A stretch of DNA of 10,847 bases, from assembly GCA_003838065.1 (NCBI GenBank), contig QZAC01000102.1, forward strand, positions 1-10,847. The letters are read 5' to 3'. The notes beneath the pieces are model-generated. The model searched no databases. It had not been told where the DNA came from and was given only the letters and a program-made list of their open reading frames with translations. This DNA is from Methanocalculus sp. MSAO_Arc2 (GTDB lineage: Archaea > Halobacteriota > Methanomicrobia > Methanomicrobiales > Methanocorpusculaceae). The position numbers were made by a program, and so were the translations under genes. This document shows, in pieces, positions 5,645 to 10,847 of this stretch (the first letter of the stretch is position 1; every line of letters starts with the position of its first letter).

Positions 5645-6921
5645 TATTCACCAGAAAAAAGAGCATCCCGGGTCGCACGCATTGCAGCAGCACCCGCTGT
5701 CATCACAGAGTCCGGGATATCGCGGGGGGCGGTCACCGTTCCGGCACAGTAGATGCCCGGCCGAACTGTGCCCACCGGATCGAGTTTTCGATCGGGGGTA
5801 TCAAGAAACCCGTTTTCGTCAAGCTCAAGCCCCAGGCTTGCTGCCATTGCCTGGGTGTCGGGAAGCGGCTCGATACCAACAGAGAGGACAACGAGGTCAG
5901 CATGTAGCTGTATGAACTCACCTGTTTCTGTATTCTCGATGGGAAGGATCAGGTCACCTTTCCCTTCGATCACTTCTCCCGGAAATCCGCGAATAAGGCG
6001 GACACCAGCTGCTTCGGCACGGTTTAAGTATTCTTCATAGCCTTTTCCATATGCCCGGATATCATTATACAGAATTGAGACTTCGGTTTCAGGATAGTGT
6101 TCAAGGATTAAAATCGCATTCTTCAGGGCGTACATACAGCAGACAGAAGAGCAGTACGTCCGGTTCACCTGTATATCGCGGGATCCGACACACTGGACAA
6201 AGACAACTGATCGCGGAACCTTCCCATCAGAAAGTCGACGGACGTTCCCTCCGGTTGGTCCGGCTGCATTGATCAGCCGTTCAAACTCAAGGCTTGTTAT
6301 GACATCAGGATAGCGGAGATAACCAAAGATTGCCTTCTTTTCAGCATCAAAGAGTTGGTACCCTGTTGCGATGATGATGCTTGCAGCCTCGATCACCTCT
6401 ATCTGCTCAGTATCCTCGCGAAGTACAGCCTCCCTGCCGCAGATATCATAGCAGAGGCCACACTCGATACAGTGTTCTGCATCACGGACTACGAGATTTG
6501 GGACCACCTGGGGATGTGCCTTATAGATCGCCTTTCGGACACCAACACCGGCATCGAACCGGTTATACACTTCAACCGGGCAGATCTCTACACAATCACC
6601 GCACCCGGTGCAGAGTGATGCATTGACATACCTTGGGTGCTGGCGGACCGTTACCCGGAACGCACCAATGTCACCTTCAATCCCGGTTACCTCGGCAAGT
6701 GTTTGTATGGTAATGAGCGGGTGGCGTTCGACATCCACCATCTTGGGAGAGAGAATGCATAAAGAACAGTCATTTGTCGGAAACGTCTTATCGAGTTGGG
6801 CCATATGCCCCCCGATGCTTGGTTCACGCTCAATGAGGGTGACGGGAATGCCATGGTTGGCAACATCGAGTGCCGCCTGTATTCCTGCAATACCTCCACC
6901 AATGACGACGACTCTACGCAT
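5644..6921 (-). CDS. Short HdrA-like FAD/[4Fe-4S] oxidoreductase
   Basis: This 425-aa flavoprotein is related to heterodisulfide reductase subunit A. An N-terminal FAD-binding Rossmann motif G8-GGIAG13 is followed by E31, then NDCSLCILSPKM (50-61, Cys52 and Cys55). Two four-Cys ferredoxin motifs follow: C104-x2-C107-x2-C110-x3-C114 and C151-x2-C154-x2-C157-x3-C161. Next come QCVGSRD (Cys244), YCSSVCCMYALK (Cys257, 261, 262) and a C-terminal FAD motif GIYCAGT. Canonical HdrA is roughly 650 aa, with an extra N-terminal cluster domain and a C-terminal ferredoxin domain; both are absent here. It is therefore unlikely to be the main methanogenesis HdrA. The start at 6921 is preceded by GAGGT with six-base spacing and overlaps the end of the gamma-CA gene by 8 bp; the frame stays open 13 codons further but that stretch is inside the upstream gene. 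Electron partner and substrate are unknown. Confidence 0.88.
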   Translation of the reverse strand: MRRVVVIGGGIAGIQAALDVANHGIPVTLIEREPSIGGHMAQLDKTFPTNDCSLCILSPKMVDVERHPLITIQTLAEVTGIEGDIGAFRVTVRQHPRYVNASLCTGCGDCVEICPVEVYNRFDAGVGVRKAIYKAHPQVVPNLVVRDAEHCIECGLCYDICGREAVLREDTEQIEVIEAASIIIATGYQLFDAEKKAIFGYLRYPDVITSLEFERLINAAGPTGGNVRRLSDGKVPRSVVFVQCVGSRDIQVNRTYCSSVCCMYALKNAILILEHYPETEVSILYNDIRAYGKGYEEYLNRAEAAGVRLIRGFPGEVIEGKGDLILPIENTETGEFIQLHADLVVLSVGIEPLPDTQAMAASLGLELDENGFLDTPDRKLDPVGTVRPGIYCAGTVTAPRDIPDSVMTAGAAAMRATRDALFSGE

Positions 6922-7405
6922 CCTGATACCTCGTTGCAAGCACCTGATAGTCAATTGCATTCTTCAGAATGGATGCACGCTCCTCCTCTGAAGTCTCTCT
7001 CATAACCTTCCCGGGAACACCAAGGACAAGTGAATGAGGGGGGATTACTTTTTCCTCGGTGATAACTGCACCGGCCCCGATGATACTGCCGGAACCTATC
7101 ACAGCACCGTTCATAACAATCGCACCCATTCCTATAAGCACCTCGTCAGAAACAATACAGCCATGCAGAATCGCTCCATGGCCGACTGAGACGCGTTCTC
7201 CAATCCGGATCGGATAACCGGGACTGCCATGAATGACCGCATTATCCTGGATGTTTGAGCCATTCCCCACGACAATGCTTTCGCGATCCCCCCGGATAAC
7301 AGCAGAAAACCAGACGCTCGCGTCCTCACCAATCACAACATCTCCCACGATTGTAGCATTATCAGCGACAAAGAGACACGAACCGGTGTTTGCACCACTA
7401 CACAT
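6914..7405 (-). CDS. Gamma-class carbonic anhydrase-like hexapeptide-repeat protein
   Basis: This is a left-handed beta-helix protein of 163 aa from the chosen start. The family's active-site set is visible: Arg38 and Asp40 in VIRGD, Gln53-Asp54 in NIQDNAVIH, and three zinc-ligand-type histidines, His59, His76 and His81, in the VIHG and GHGAILHG motifs. Hexapeptide repeats run from about residue 15 to 115, followed by an amphipathic helix (SEEERASILKNAIDYQ). It resembles the short YrdA/CamH-type homologues rather than full Cam: no acidic loop or signal peptide is visible. CO2 hydration is plausible but many such proteins lack measured activity. The frame extends to ATGs at 7435 and 7456, which would overlap the divergent coaD start. 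ATG 7405 begins near the usual family start (FVADNATIVGD). It is the first gene of the operon with the HdrA-like protein. Confidence 0.82.
   Translation of the reverse strand: MCSGANTGSCLFVADNATIVGDVVIGEDASVWFSAVIRGDRESIVVGNGSNIQDNAVIHGSPGYPIRIGERVSVGHGAILHGCIVSDEVLIGMGAIVMNGAVIGSGSIIGAGAVITEEKVIPPHSLVLGVPGKVMRETSEEERASILKNAIDYQVLATRYQDA
6928..6932 (-). promoter_or_regulatory. Shine-Dalgarno site deciding the HdrA-like start
   Basis: GAGGT on the minus strand lies six bases before the ATG at 6921, inside the last codons of the gamma-CA-like gene. It selects the start at MRRVVVIGGG over the upstream in-frame ATG at 6960. Confidence 0.75.
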
Positions 7406-7408
7406 AAG

Positions 7409-7418
7409 AGTATATATG
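7409..7418 (+). promoter_or_regulatory. TATA box for coaD
   Basis: AGTATATATG is the only strong TATA-like stretch in the 28-bp spacer between the gamma-CA-like and coaD start codons. Its centre is about 20 nt from the ATG at 7434 and 29 nt from the in-frame ATG at 7443, so the coaD message is leaderless or nearly so. It is too close to the gamma-CA-like ATG at 7405 to serve that gene. Confidence 0.55.
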
Positions 7419-7433
7419 TAGAACGGTAATTGC

Positions 7434-7892
7434 ATGAACGTTATGGTAGGGGGCACCTTCGATCCCTTTCATGTCGGCCATAAGGTGCTTCTCACCAGGT
7501 CATTTGAGATCGCAGGCACCGATGGTTTTGTCACAATAGGCCTCACATCTGACGACTTTGCATCGACAAAGAGCCATCCTGTCCGCCCCTATGCCGATCG
7601 TAAAAAAGACCTCGTCACCTGGATCGAATCCATGCACTTTCCTGCACGCTACATGATCGAAAGCCTGACAGACAGATATGGATCAGCGCTTGATGAAGAC
7701 TTTGATGCGTTAGTCGTGTCTGAGGACACATTTGCAGTTGGTGAGGAGATAAACAGGTTCAGGCATGAAAGAGGGAAAAAAAAAGTGGACATCTATAAGA
7801 TTCACTGCATCATGGCAGAAGATGGAAAGATTATCTCCAGTACACGGATCTGCCGTGGCGAGATCGATTCCGAAGGGCACCTGATCATATAG
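7434..7892 (+). CDS. coaD: Phosphopantetheine adenylyltransferase, archaeal type
   Basis: The enzyme transfers AMP from ATP to 4'-phosphopantetheine to make dephospho-CoA, the penultimate step of coenzyme A synthesis (EC 2.7.7.3). The 152-aa protein carries the nucleotidyltransferase signature GGTFDPFHVGH at 6-16 with the HxGH element, and ISSTRI at 134-139, equivalent to the family's ISSTRIRRGEID. The rest fits the archaeal/eukaryotic PPAT branch rather than bacterial CoaD. ATG 7434 keeps the first beta strand (NVMV) intact; ATG 7443, favoured slightly by TATA spacing, would leave only one residue before GGTFD. A run of nine A residues at 7776-7784 encodes the KKK of ERGKKKVD and is a place where a sequencing error could occur, but the frame is intact. 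The gene converges on pyrI with a 30-bp spacer. Confidence 0.92.
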   Translation: MNVMVGGTFDPFHVGHKVLLTRSFEIAGTDGFVTIGLTSDDFASTKSHPVRPYADRKKDLVTWIESMHFPARYMIESLTDRYGSALDEDFDALVVSEDTFAVGEEINRFRHERGKKKVDIYKIHCIMAEDGKIISSTRICRGEIDSEGHLII

Positions 7893-7922
7893 GACATTGG
7901 TTTCCGAGAATAAACGTTCGAA

Positions 7923-8387
7923 TCAGATAATATATGCTGCGATTTCACGCACGATCATGGTATCACAGTACCGGCACCGGTACCCCTTCCGCTGGCAGAG
8001 AAATGAGCTCTGTATCGGCTCATTGGCATTTGAGATACAGTCTGGATTTGGACACCGGATCACTCCAATGATTTCCGGGGGGATCTCAACACCAATCTTC
8101 TGGATGACCCGAAACTCCCTGATGATGTTGATGCTTGCCCTCGGCGCAACAAGAGAGATCCGGTCGACCTCCTCCTTCAGAAGTTCCCGATTCTCAATTT
8201 TGACAATGTCTTTCTTCCCCATCTGTTTGCTGGCAACATTTGTTGCAACCGAGACTTCTTCTGTGGTCCTGCCGGTGATGCCCAGGATGCGCAGGACGGA
8301 TAGGCCTTCTCCTGCGGTTATATGATCGATGACTGTTCCGTCCTGGATGGGGCTGATTAAAAGACCCTCCTCTGGCTTTCCCTTCAT
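7923..8387 (-). CDS. pyrI: Aspartate carbamoyltransferase regulatory chain
   Basis: PyrI is the regulatory subunit that links catalytic trimers of aspartate transcarbamoylase and binds nucleotide effectors. The length of 154 aa is typical. Residues 1-100 form the allosteric domain, with GTVIDHITAGEGLSVLRILGI at the N-terminus and the LVAPRASINIIREF strand-helix. The zinc domain carries C112-x4-C117 and C138-x2-C141, spaced as in Escherichia coli PyrI (109, 114, 138, 141 by established numbering). Cys131 is additional. The start codon overlaps the pyrB stop as ATGA, and AAGGTG lies five bases upstream of it inside pyrB, so translation is probably coupled and stoichiometric. The ends of pyrI and coaD face each other across 30 bp with no clear terminator hairpin. 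Confidence 0.96.
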   Translation of the reverse strand: MKGKPEEGLLISPIQDGTVIDHITAGEGLSVLRILGITGRTTEEVSVATNVASKQMGKKDIVKIENRELLKEEVDRISLVAPRASINIIREFRVIQKIGVEIPPEIIGVIRCPNPDCISNANEPIQSSFLCQRKGYRCRYCDTMIVREIAAYII

Positions 8388-9280
8388 GACAACACCTTCT
8401 GGAGCATGGCCATCCGTACCGGAACCCCGTTTCGCGACTGTTTGAAATACCGGGCACAGGGGAGAGCATCAACTCTTTGATCGATCTCATCCACTCTGGG
8501 GAGGGGGTGCATCAGGATGAAACGATCTGAGACTGGTTCAAGCACCTCGGGCGTCACCCTGTAGCTGGATGCAATCGACGCATATGCACCAGGATCAGGA
8601 AACCGTTCCCTCTGGATCCGGGTGACATAGAGAACATCGAGATCGGCAATGATATCTTCGAGATGTTCATGCACGATGATCTCGGTTCCCTCTTCAATGA
8701 GATCGTGGGTCAGACTTGGCGGGAGTTCAAGGCCACCAGGTGTGATGGTATGAATCCTGGCACCATAGCGCGAGAGGGCAGAGACGAGTGAATGTGCCGT
8801 TCTCCCGTACCTGAGATCCCCAAGGAATCCGACATGAATGTCCTCAAGAGGCATCGATTGTCGTATCGTGAAGAGGTCAAGGAGGGTCTGAGAGGGATGC
8901 TGGCCGGCACCATCGCCAGCATTGATCACAGGGACATCTGATAGTTCAGAAGCAAAACGTGCGGCTCCTTCTTTTGGATGCCGGAGCACAATGGCGTCGG
9001 CATATCCAGAGACTACCCTGATTGTATCAGCAAGGGTCTCACCCTTCGCAACCGAGCTTGCCTCTACCGAACCCAGGTTGATTACTTTTCCTCCAAGCCT
9101 GAGCATTGCAGATACAAAGGACATCTGTGTTCTGGTGCTGGGTTCAAAAAAGAGATTGGCAAGAATTTTTCCCTTCAGCACTTCCGTGTCAAACAACCCC
9201 TGATCAATGACAGCAGCGCGATCGAGAATATCATCGATCTCCTCTTTTGATACCTCTTTAATCGAGATGATATGATACAT
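8384..9280 (-). CDS. pyrB: Aspartate carbamoyltransferase catalytic chain
   Basis: PyrB condenses carbamoyl phosphate with aspartate to N-carbamoyl-aspartate, the committed step of pyrimidine synthesis (EC 2.1.3.2). The 298-aa length is slightly under the usual 305-310. Active-site motifs are all present: FFEPSTRTQMSF with S48-T-R-T51, the SSVAKGE loop (Lys79), R100-H-P, G126-QHPSQ, GDLRYGRT (154-161) and HPLPRVDEID (258-267). Together with PyrI it should form the allosteric dodecamer. The ATG at 9280 is preceded by GGCGG about nine bases upstream, a weak Shine-Dalgarno sequence, and by a TATA-like element about 23-27 bases upstream. A near-leaderless pyrBI message is thus likely, separate from the trmI operon 63 bp upstream. 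Confidence 0.97.
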   Translation of the reverse strand: MYHIISIKEVSKEEIDDILDRAAVIDQGLFDTEVLKGKILANLFFEPSTRTQMSFVSAMLRLGGKVINLGSVEASSVAKGETLADTIRVVSGYADAIVLRHPKEGAARFASELSDVPVINAGDGAGQHPSQTLLDLFTIRQSMPLEDIHVGFLGDLRYGRTAHSLVSALSRYGARIHTITPGGLELPPSLTHDLIEEGTEIIVHEHLEDIIADLDVLYVTRIQRERFPDPGAYASIASSYRVTPEVLEPVSDRFILMHPLPRVDEIDQRVDALPCARYFKQSRNGVPVRMAMLQKVLS

Positions 9281-9299
9281 AATGATTCCGCCAGGCAGA

Positions 9300-9308
9300 A
9301 CTATACCA
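9300..9308 (-). promoter_or_regulatory. Candidate TATA element for pyrBI
   Basis: The minus strand reads CTGGTATAGTT in the 63-bp gap between trmI and pyrB; TATAG is centred about 25 bases before the pyrB ATG. A second AT-rich stretch, TAAAAG, lies about 12 bases further upstream. The spacing supports a pyrBI promoter independent of the PUA-NAC-trmI operon, but the match is only moderate. Confidence 0.4.
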
Positions 9309-9343
9309 GTCTTTTACCGCGCTACCAAGATAAATGAAGAGGA

Positions 9344-10072
9344 TCATTTCCGCGCCACCGTCAGAAATCCGCTATGTGCGACACGTGTAGAAGGCCGCGT
9401 TCCCCGGGATGACCGGGTCAATTCCCGTTCAATACATTCGAAGCAATGGACTCTGCCTGCAAAGAGATCCGCACAGGAGTCAAACACAACAAACGTCTGC
9501 TCAAGAAACGGAGTATATGCCACAAAAAACCCCCCGGGGACCAGGAGGGAATGAGCATGTTCGGTATGTTCCTCTGTAATCATCATATCAAGATGCACGA
9601 TATCATAGACGCCTGATGCTGTCAGGACATCGGCTGCATGGACGGTGACGTTTTCAAGGTGTGCATCAGCGATATTCTTCTCTGCAAGACGTGCAAACTC
9701 TGATCGCACTTCATAGGTATCAACAGCTGCTGCAATCCCGCCAAAATAGATGGCAGCTATACCGCTTCCTGTGCCTGCATCCAGCACGGTGTCGTTTCTG
9801 TTCATGCCGGTATATGCGATCACCATCCCGATATCCTTGGGGAGCATCGGCGCGCCGCTCCTTTTTCCATGTGAAAAGAGATCGGGGGGACGTGGAAGCC
9901 GTATGGTAAAGGGTTTTCCAAGATGGGTCTGCACCTGCTCTCCCGGCATCTTTCCGATGAGGTCGGCAAGCTGTATCTCACCGGCATCAGATCCGAACTT
10001 CCCATGGCCCGCCCGGAGGTAGTACTCACGATTGTGTCCCACCAGGATGACGCGATCGCCTTCGGAGATCAT
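9344..10072 (-). CDS. trmI: TrmI-like tRNA (adenine(58)-N(1))-methyltransferase
   Basis: A class I SAM-dependent methyltransferase of 242 aa that probably makes m1A at position 58, and possibly 57, in the tRNA T loop. The N-terminal beta-barrel (GDRVILVGHNREYYLRAGHG) is typical of TrmI, followed by R71-SGAPMLPKDIGMVIAYTGM. SAM motif I is LDAGTGSGI (97-105), and E121 of YEVRSEFA ends strand beta-2. The C-terminal signature ELTRSSRGTRPSTR-VAHSGFLTVARK matches the ExxRPxxxxxxHTGFL-type ending. One oddity is that the segment after the motif-IV Asp reads LDMMITEEH, where TrmI proteins I know have a Pro-Trp (LDxxxPW type). The start overlaps the NAC stop as TAATG. Annotation as TrmI is strong at domain level; site specificity is inferred. 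Confidence 0.85.
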   Translation of the reverse strand: MISEGDRVILVGHNREYYLRAGHGKFGSDAGEIQLADLIGKMPGEQVQTHLGKPFTIRLPRPPDLFSHGKRSGAPMLPKDIGMVIAYTGMNRNDTVLDAGTGSGIAAIYFGGIAAAVDTYEVRSEFARLAEKNIADAHLENVTVHAADVLTASGVYDIVHLDMMITEEHTEHAHSLLVPGGFFVAYTPFLEQTFVVFDSCADLFAGRVHCFECIERELTRSSRGTRPSTRVAHSGFLTVARK

Positions 10073-10434
10073 TACGCGCCGAGTTTCATAATTGCTTCAG
10101 CAATATCACCGTTTGTCTCTATAAGAGCAGCTTTTGCTGTATCTTCAGAAACACCGGCCTGCATGGCAACAAGTGCAATATCATCCTCTGTGATCTCGAC
10201 CTCCAGGGGTTCAGAATCAATTACTTTTGCAGGCTCAAACTTCGGAGTCCCTGTCAACTGGTATGTCGTTGTCCCCTGCATGGTCATTGCAACCACTTCA
10301 GCATCATCGAAGATGTAATTCCCATCCTTTGCTTCAATAATGACTCGGTTCACACCCTCAATCGGCTCCATTGACATGCCGAGCTTGTTCATCATCTGTT
10401 TCATCTTTTTTGGGTTCATTCCACCGGGCATCAT
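10072..10434 (-). CDS. nac: Archaeal nascent polypeptide-associated complex protein
   Basis: Archaeal NAC is a homodimeric ribosome-associated factor that binds emerging polypeptides. The 120-aa protein has the expected order. There is a Met- and Lys-rich ribosome-binding N-terminus (MNPKKMKQMMNKLG). The NAC domain spans about 25-70, including the strands GVNRVIIEAKDGNYIFDDAEV and TYQLTG. A C-terminal UBA domain spans about 82-120 (ITEDDIALVAMQAGVSEDTAKAALIETNGDIAEAIMKL, described by its ends). The start is one of two adjacent ATGs at 10434 and 10431; both follow the purine-rich GGGAAGGGA. The first ATG overlaps the upstream PUA gene's TGA stop by four bases, and the stop overlaps the trmI start. 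Such double overlap indicates strict co-translation of the trio. Confidence 0.95.
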   Translation of the reverse strand: MMPGGMNPKKMKQMMNKLGMSMEPIEGVNRVIIEAKDGNYIFDDAEVVAMTMQGTTTYQLTGTPKFEPAKVIDSEPLEVEITEDDIALVAMQAGVSEDTAKAALIETNGDIAEAIMKLGA

Positions 10435-10847
10435 ATTCTATCCCTTCCCTGTCGTACTCGTACGGCACCGCCGTACTTAAATGCCAGCATCTCGGATCCG
10501 GAGAGGAGCGCCATTCCGGTTGCAACCAGCGTGTCATCCCCTGAGACGACAAACACCTCGTCTTCTGCCCGTATTCCAGGATCTGCTGTGATCACATGCT
10601 TTGCCATCGCATTTTTCCCTGCTGACACAAATGGGACGGCATCATCCACCACGACCACCCGTCCGGCAGGGGGCGCAAGGAAACCATGGAGGCGGGTGGC
10701 ACCTGCATAGCCCAGCGTGAGCCGTCCGTCCTGGGCACGGACCGTTGCAAGCCTCACGCCATCAAGGAGAATGTAGCGTATCCTCTGTGATGACGAGTAC
10801 TGAAACGTACAGGCATCAGGAAACAGCGCATCCCCTGCACCGCGCCC
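10431..10847 (-). CDS. PUA-domain RNA-binding protein, 5' end outside the window
   Basis: The reading frame is open from its TGA stop to the window edge, giving 138 visible residues. The N-terminus is missing. An internal GTG at 10757 is not the true start, because the frame continues upstream with DALFPDACTFQYSSSQRIRYILL. The C-terminal half (about the last 75 residues, from GRVVVVDDAVPFVSAGKNAMAKHV through GDDTLVATGMALLS) is a PUA domain, a fold that binds structured RNA in pseudouridine synthases, archaeosine transglycosylases and MCT-1/Tma20-like proteins. With NAC and TrmI in the same operon, a role in ribosome or tRNA biology is likely. It could be a stand-alone PUA protein or the C-terminus of a larger RNA-modifying enzyme; the visible part cannot decide. 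Confidence 0.85.
   Translation of the reverse strand, partial: GRGAGDALFPDACTFQYSSSQRIRYILLDGVRLATVRAQDGRLTLGYAGATRLHGFLAPPAGRVVVVDDAVPFVSAGKNAMAKHVITADPGIRAEDEVFVVSGDDTLVATGMALLSGSEMLAFKYGGAVRVRQGRDRI

Noticed and set aside
5446..5915. Two overlapping 153-codon plus-strand open frames across the mtnA/HdrA-like junction
   Set aside because: Both are antisense to well-supported genes, rich in Arg, Ser, Pro and His with no domain pattern, and overlap each other in different frames.
6922..6960. Upstream in-frame ATG extending the HdrA-like protein by 13 residues
   Set aside because: The extra residues precede the Rossmann strand without family similarity, overlap the gamma-CA gene, and lack the well-spaced GAGGT found before the ATG at 6921.
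7406..7456. Longer gamma-CA start(s) overlapping coaD
   Set aside because: They would cross the coaD start and its TATA box. The added residues are not part of the beta-helix, and ATG 7405 fits the family length.
7970..7985. Near-perfect palindrome GTACCGG-CA-CCGGTAC near the 3' end of pyrI
   Set aside because: It encodes the palindromic peptide Y-R-C-R-Y of the PyrI zinc site and is explained by that repeat of amino acids.
1..10847. CRISPR array, insertion sequence, integrase or attachment-site duplication next to the two tRNA genes
   Set aside because: I saw no regularly spaced direct repeats, no transposase- or integrase-like frame and no repeated tRNA 3' end within the window.

Overview
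The window is chromosomal DNA of a euryarchaeon, most likely a hydrogenotrophic methanogen of the Methanomicrobiales or a close relative. The archaeal markers are a Trm1 tRNA methyltransferase, a UbiA-family ether-lipid prenyltransferase, an archaeal-type CoaD, a PyrB/PyrI aspartate transcarbamoylase pair, an archaeal NAC protein, a DRG-type GTPase, and TATA-box promoters with short or absent leaders. The HdrA-like iron-sulfur flavoprotein points to a methanogen. The genus cannot be fixed from this sequence alone. Gene density is high and no gene looks broken. I see no insertion sequence, prophage, CRISPR array or rRNA.

Layout. (1) 1-1300: a tRNA-Glu(CTC) on the minus strand, divergent from a DRG/Obg-type GTPase on the plus strand. 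(2) 1305-2552: trm1 on the minus strand, convergent with the GTPase and divergent from a plus-strand tRNA-Arg(CCT). The trm1/tRNA-Arg spacer holds one TATA-like element that could serve both. (3) 2626-3917: a plus-strand pair, the lipid prenyltransferase and a small bactofilin-like beta-solenoid protein. The latter overlaps tail to tail with the next operon. (4) 7405-3882: a tight minus-strand operon of gamma-carbonic-anhydrase-like protein, short HdrA-like flavoprotein, MtnA-like isomerase and a DUF116 membrane-anchored cysteine protein. (5) 7434-7892: plus-strand coaD, convergent with (6) minus-strand pyrB-pyrI at 9280-7923. (7) 10847-9344: a translationally coupled minus-strand set of PUA-domain protein (cut by the window end), NAC and a TrmI-like tRNA m1A methyltransferase.

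How the genes fit together. Three strands of information processing (tRNA genes, tRNA methylation by Trm1 and TrmI, nascent-chain/ribosome factors NAC, PUA and DRG) are interleaved with core biosynthesis: archaeal lipid, coenzyme A and pyrimidine. The least conventional block is the four-gene operon at 3882-7405. It joins a stripped-down HdrA core, lacking the N- and C-terminal electron-transfer domains of canonical HdrA, to an MTR-1-P isomerase homologue and a DUF116 protein with a CxxCxxC cluster. This is the best candidate in the window for an undescribed redox-linked pathway, but the functional link is an inference from operon structure. Several gene starts were revised inward from the longest open frame using Shine-Dalgarno sequences, TATA spacing and family starts (trm1, prenyltransferase, HdrA-like, gamma-CA).
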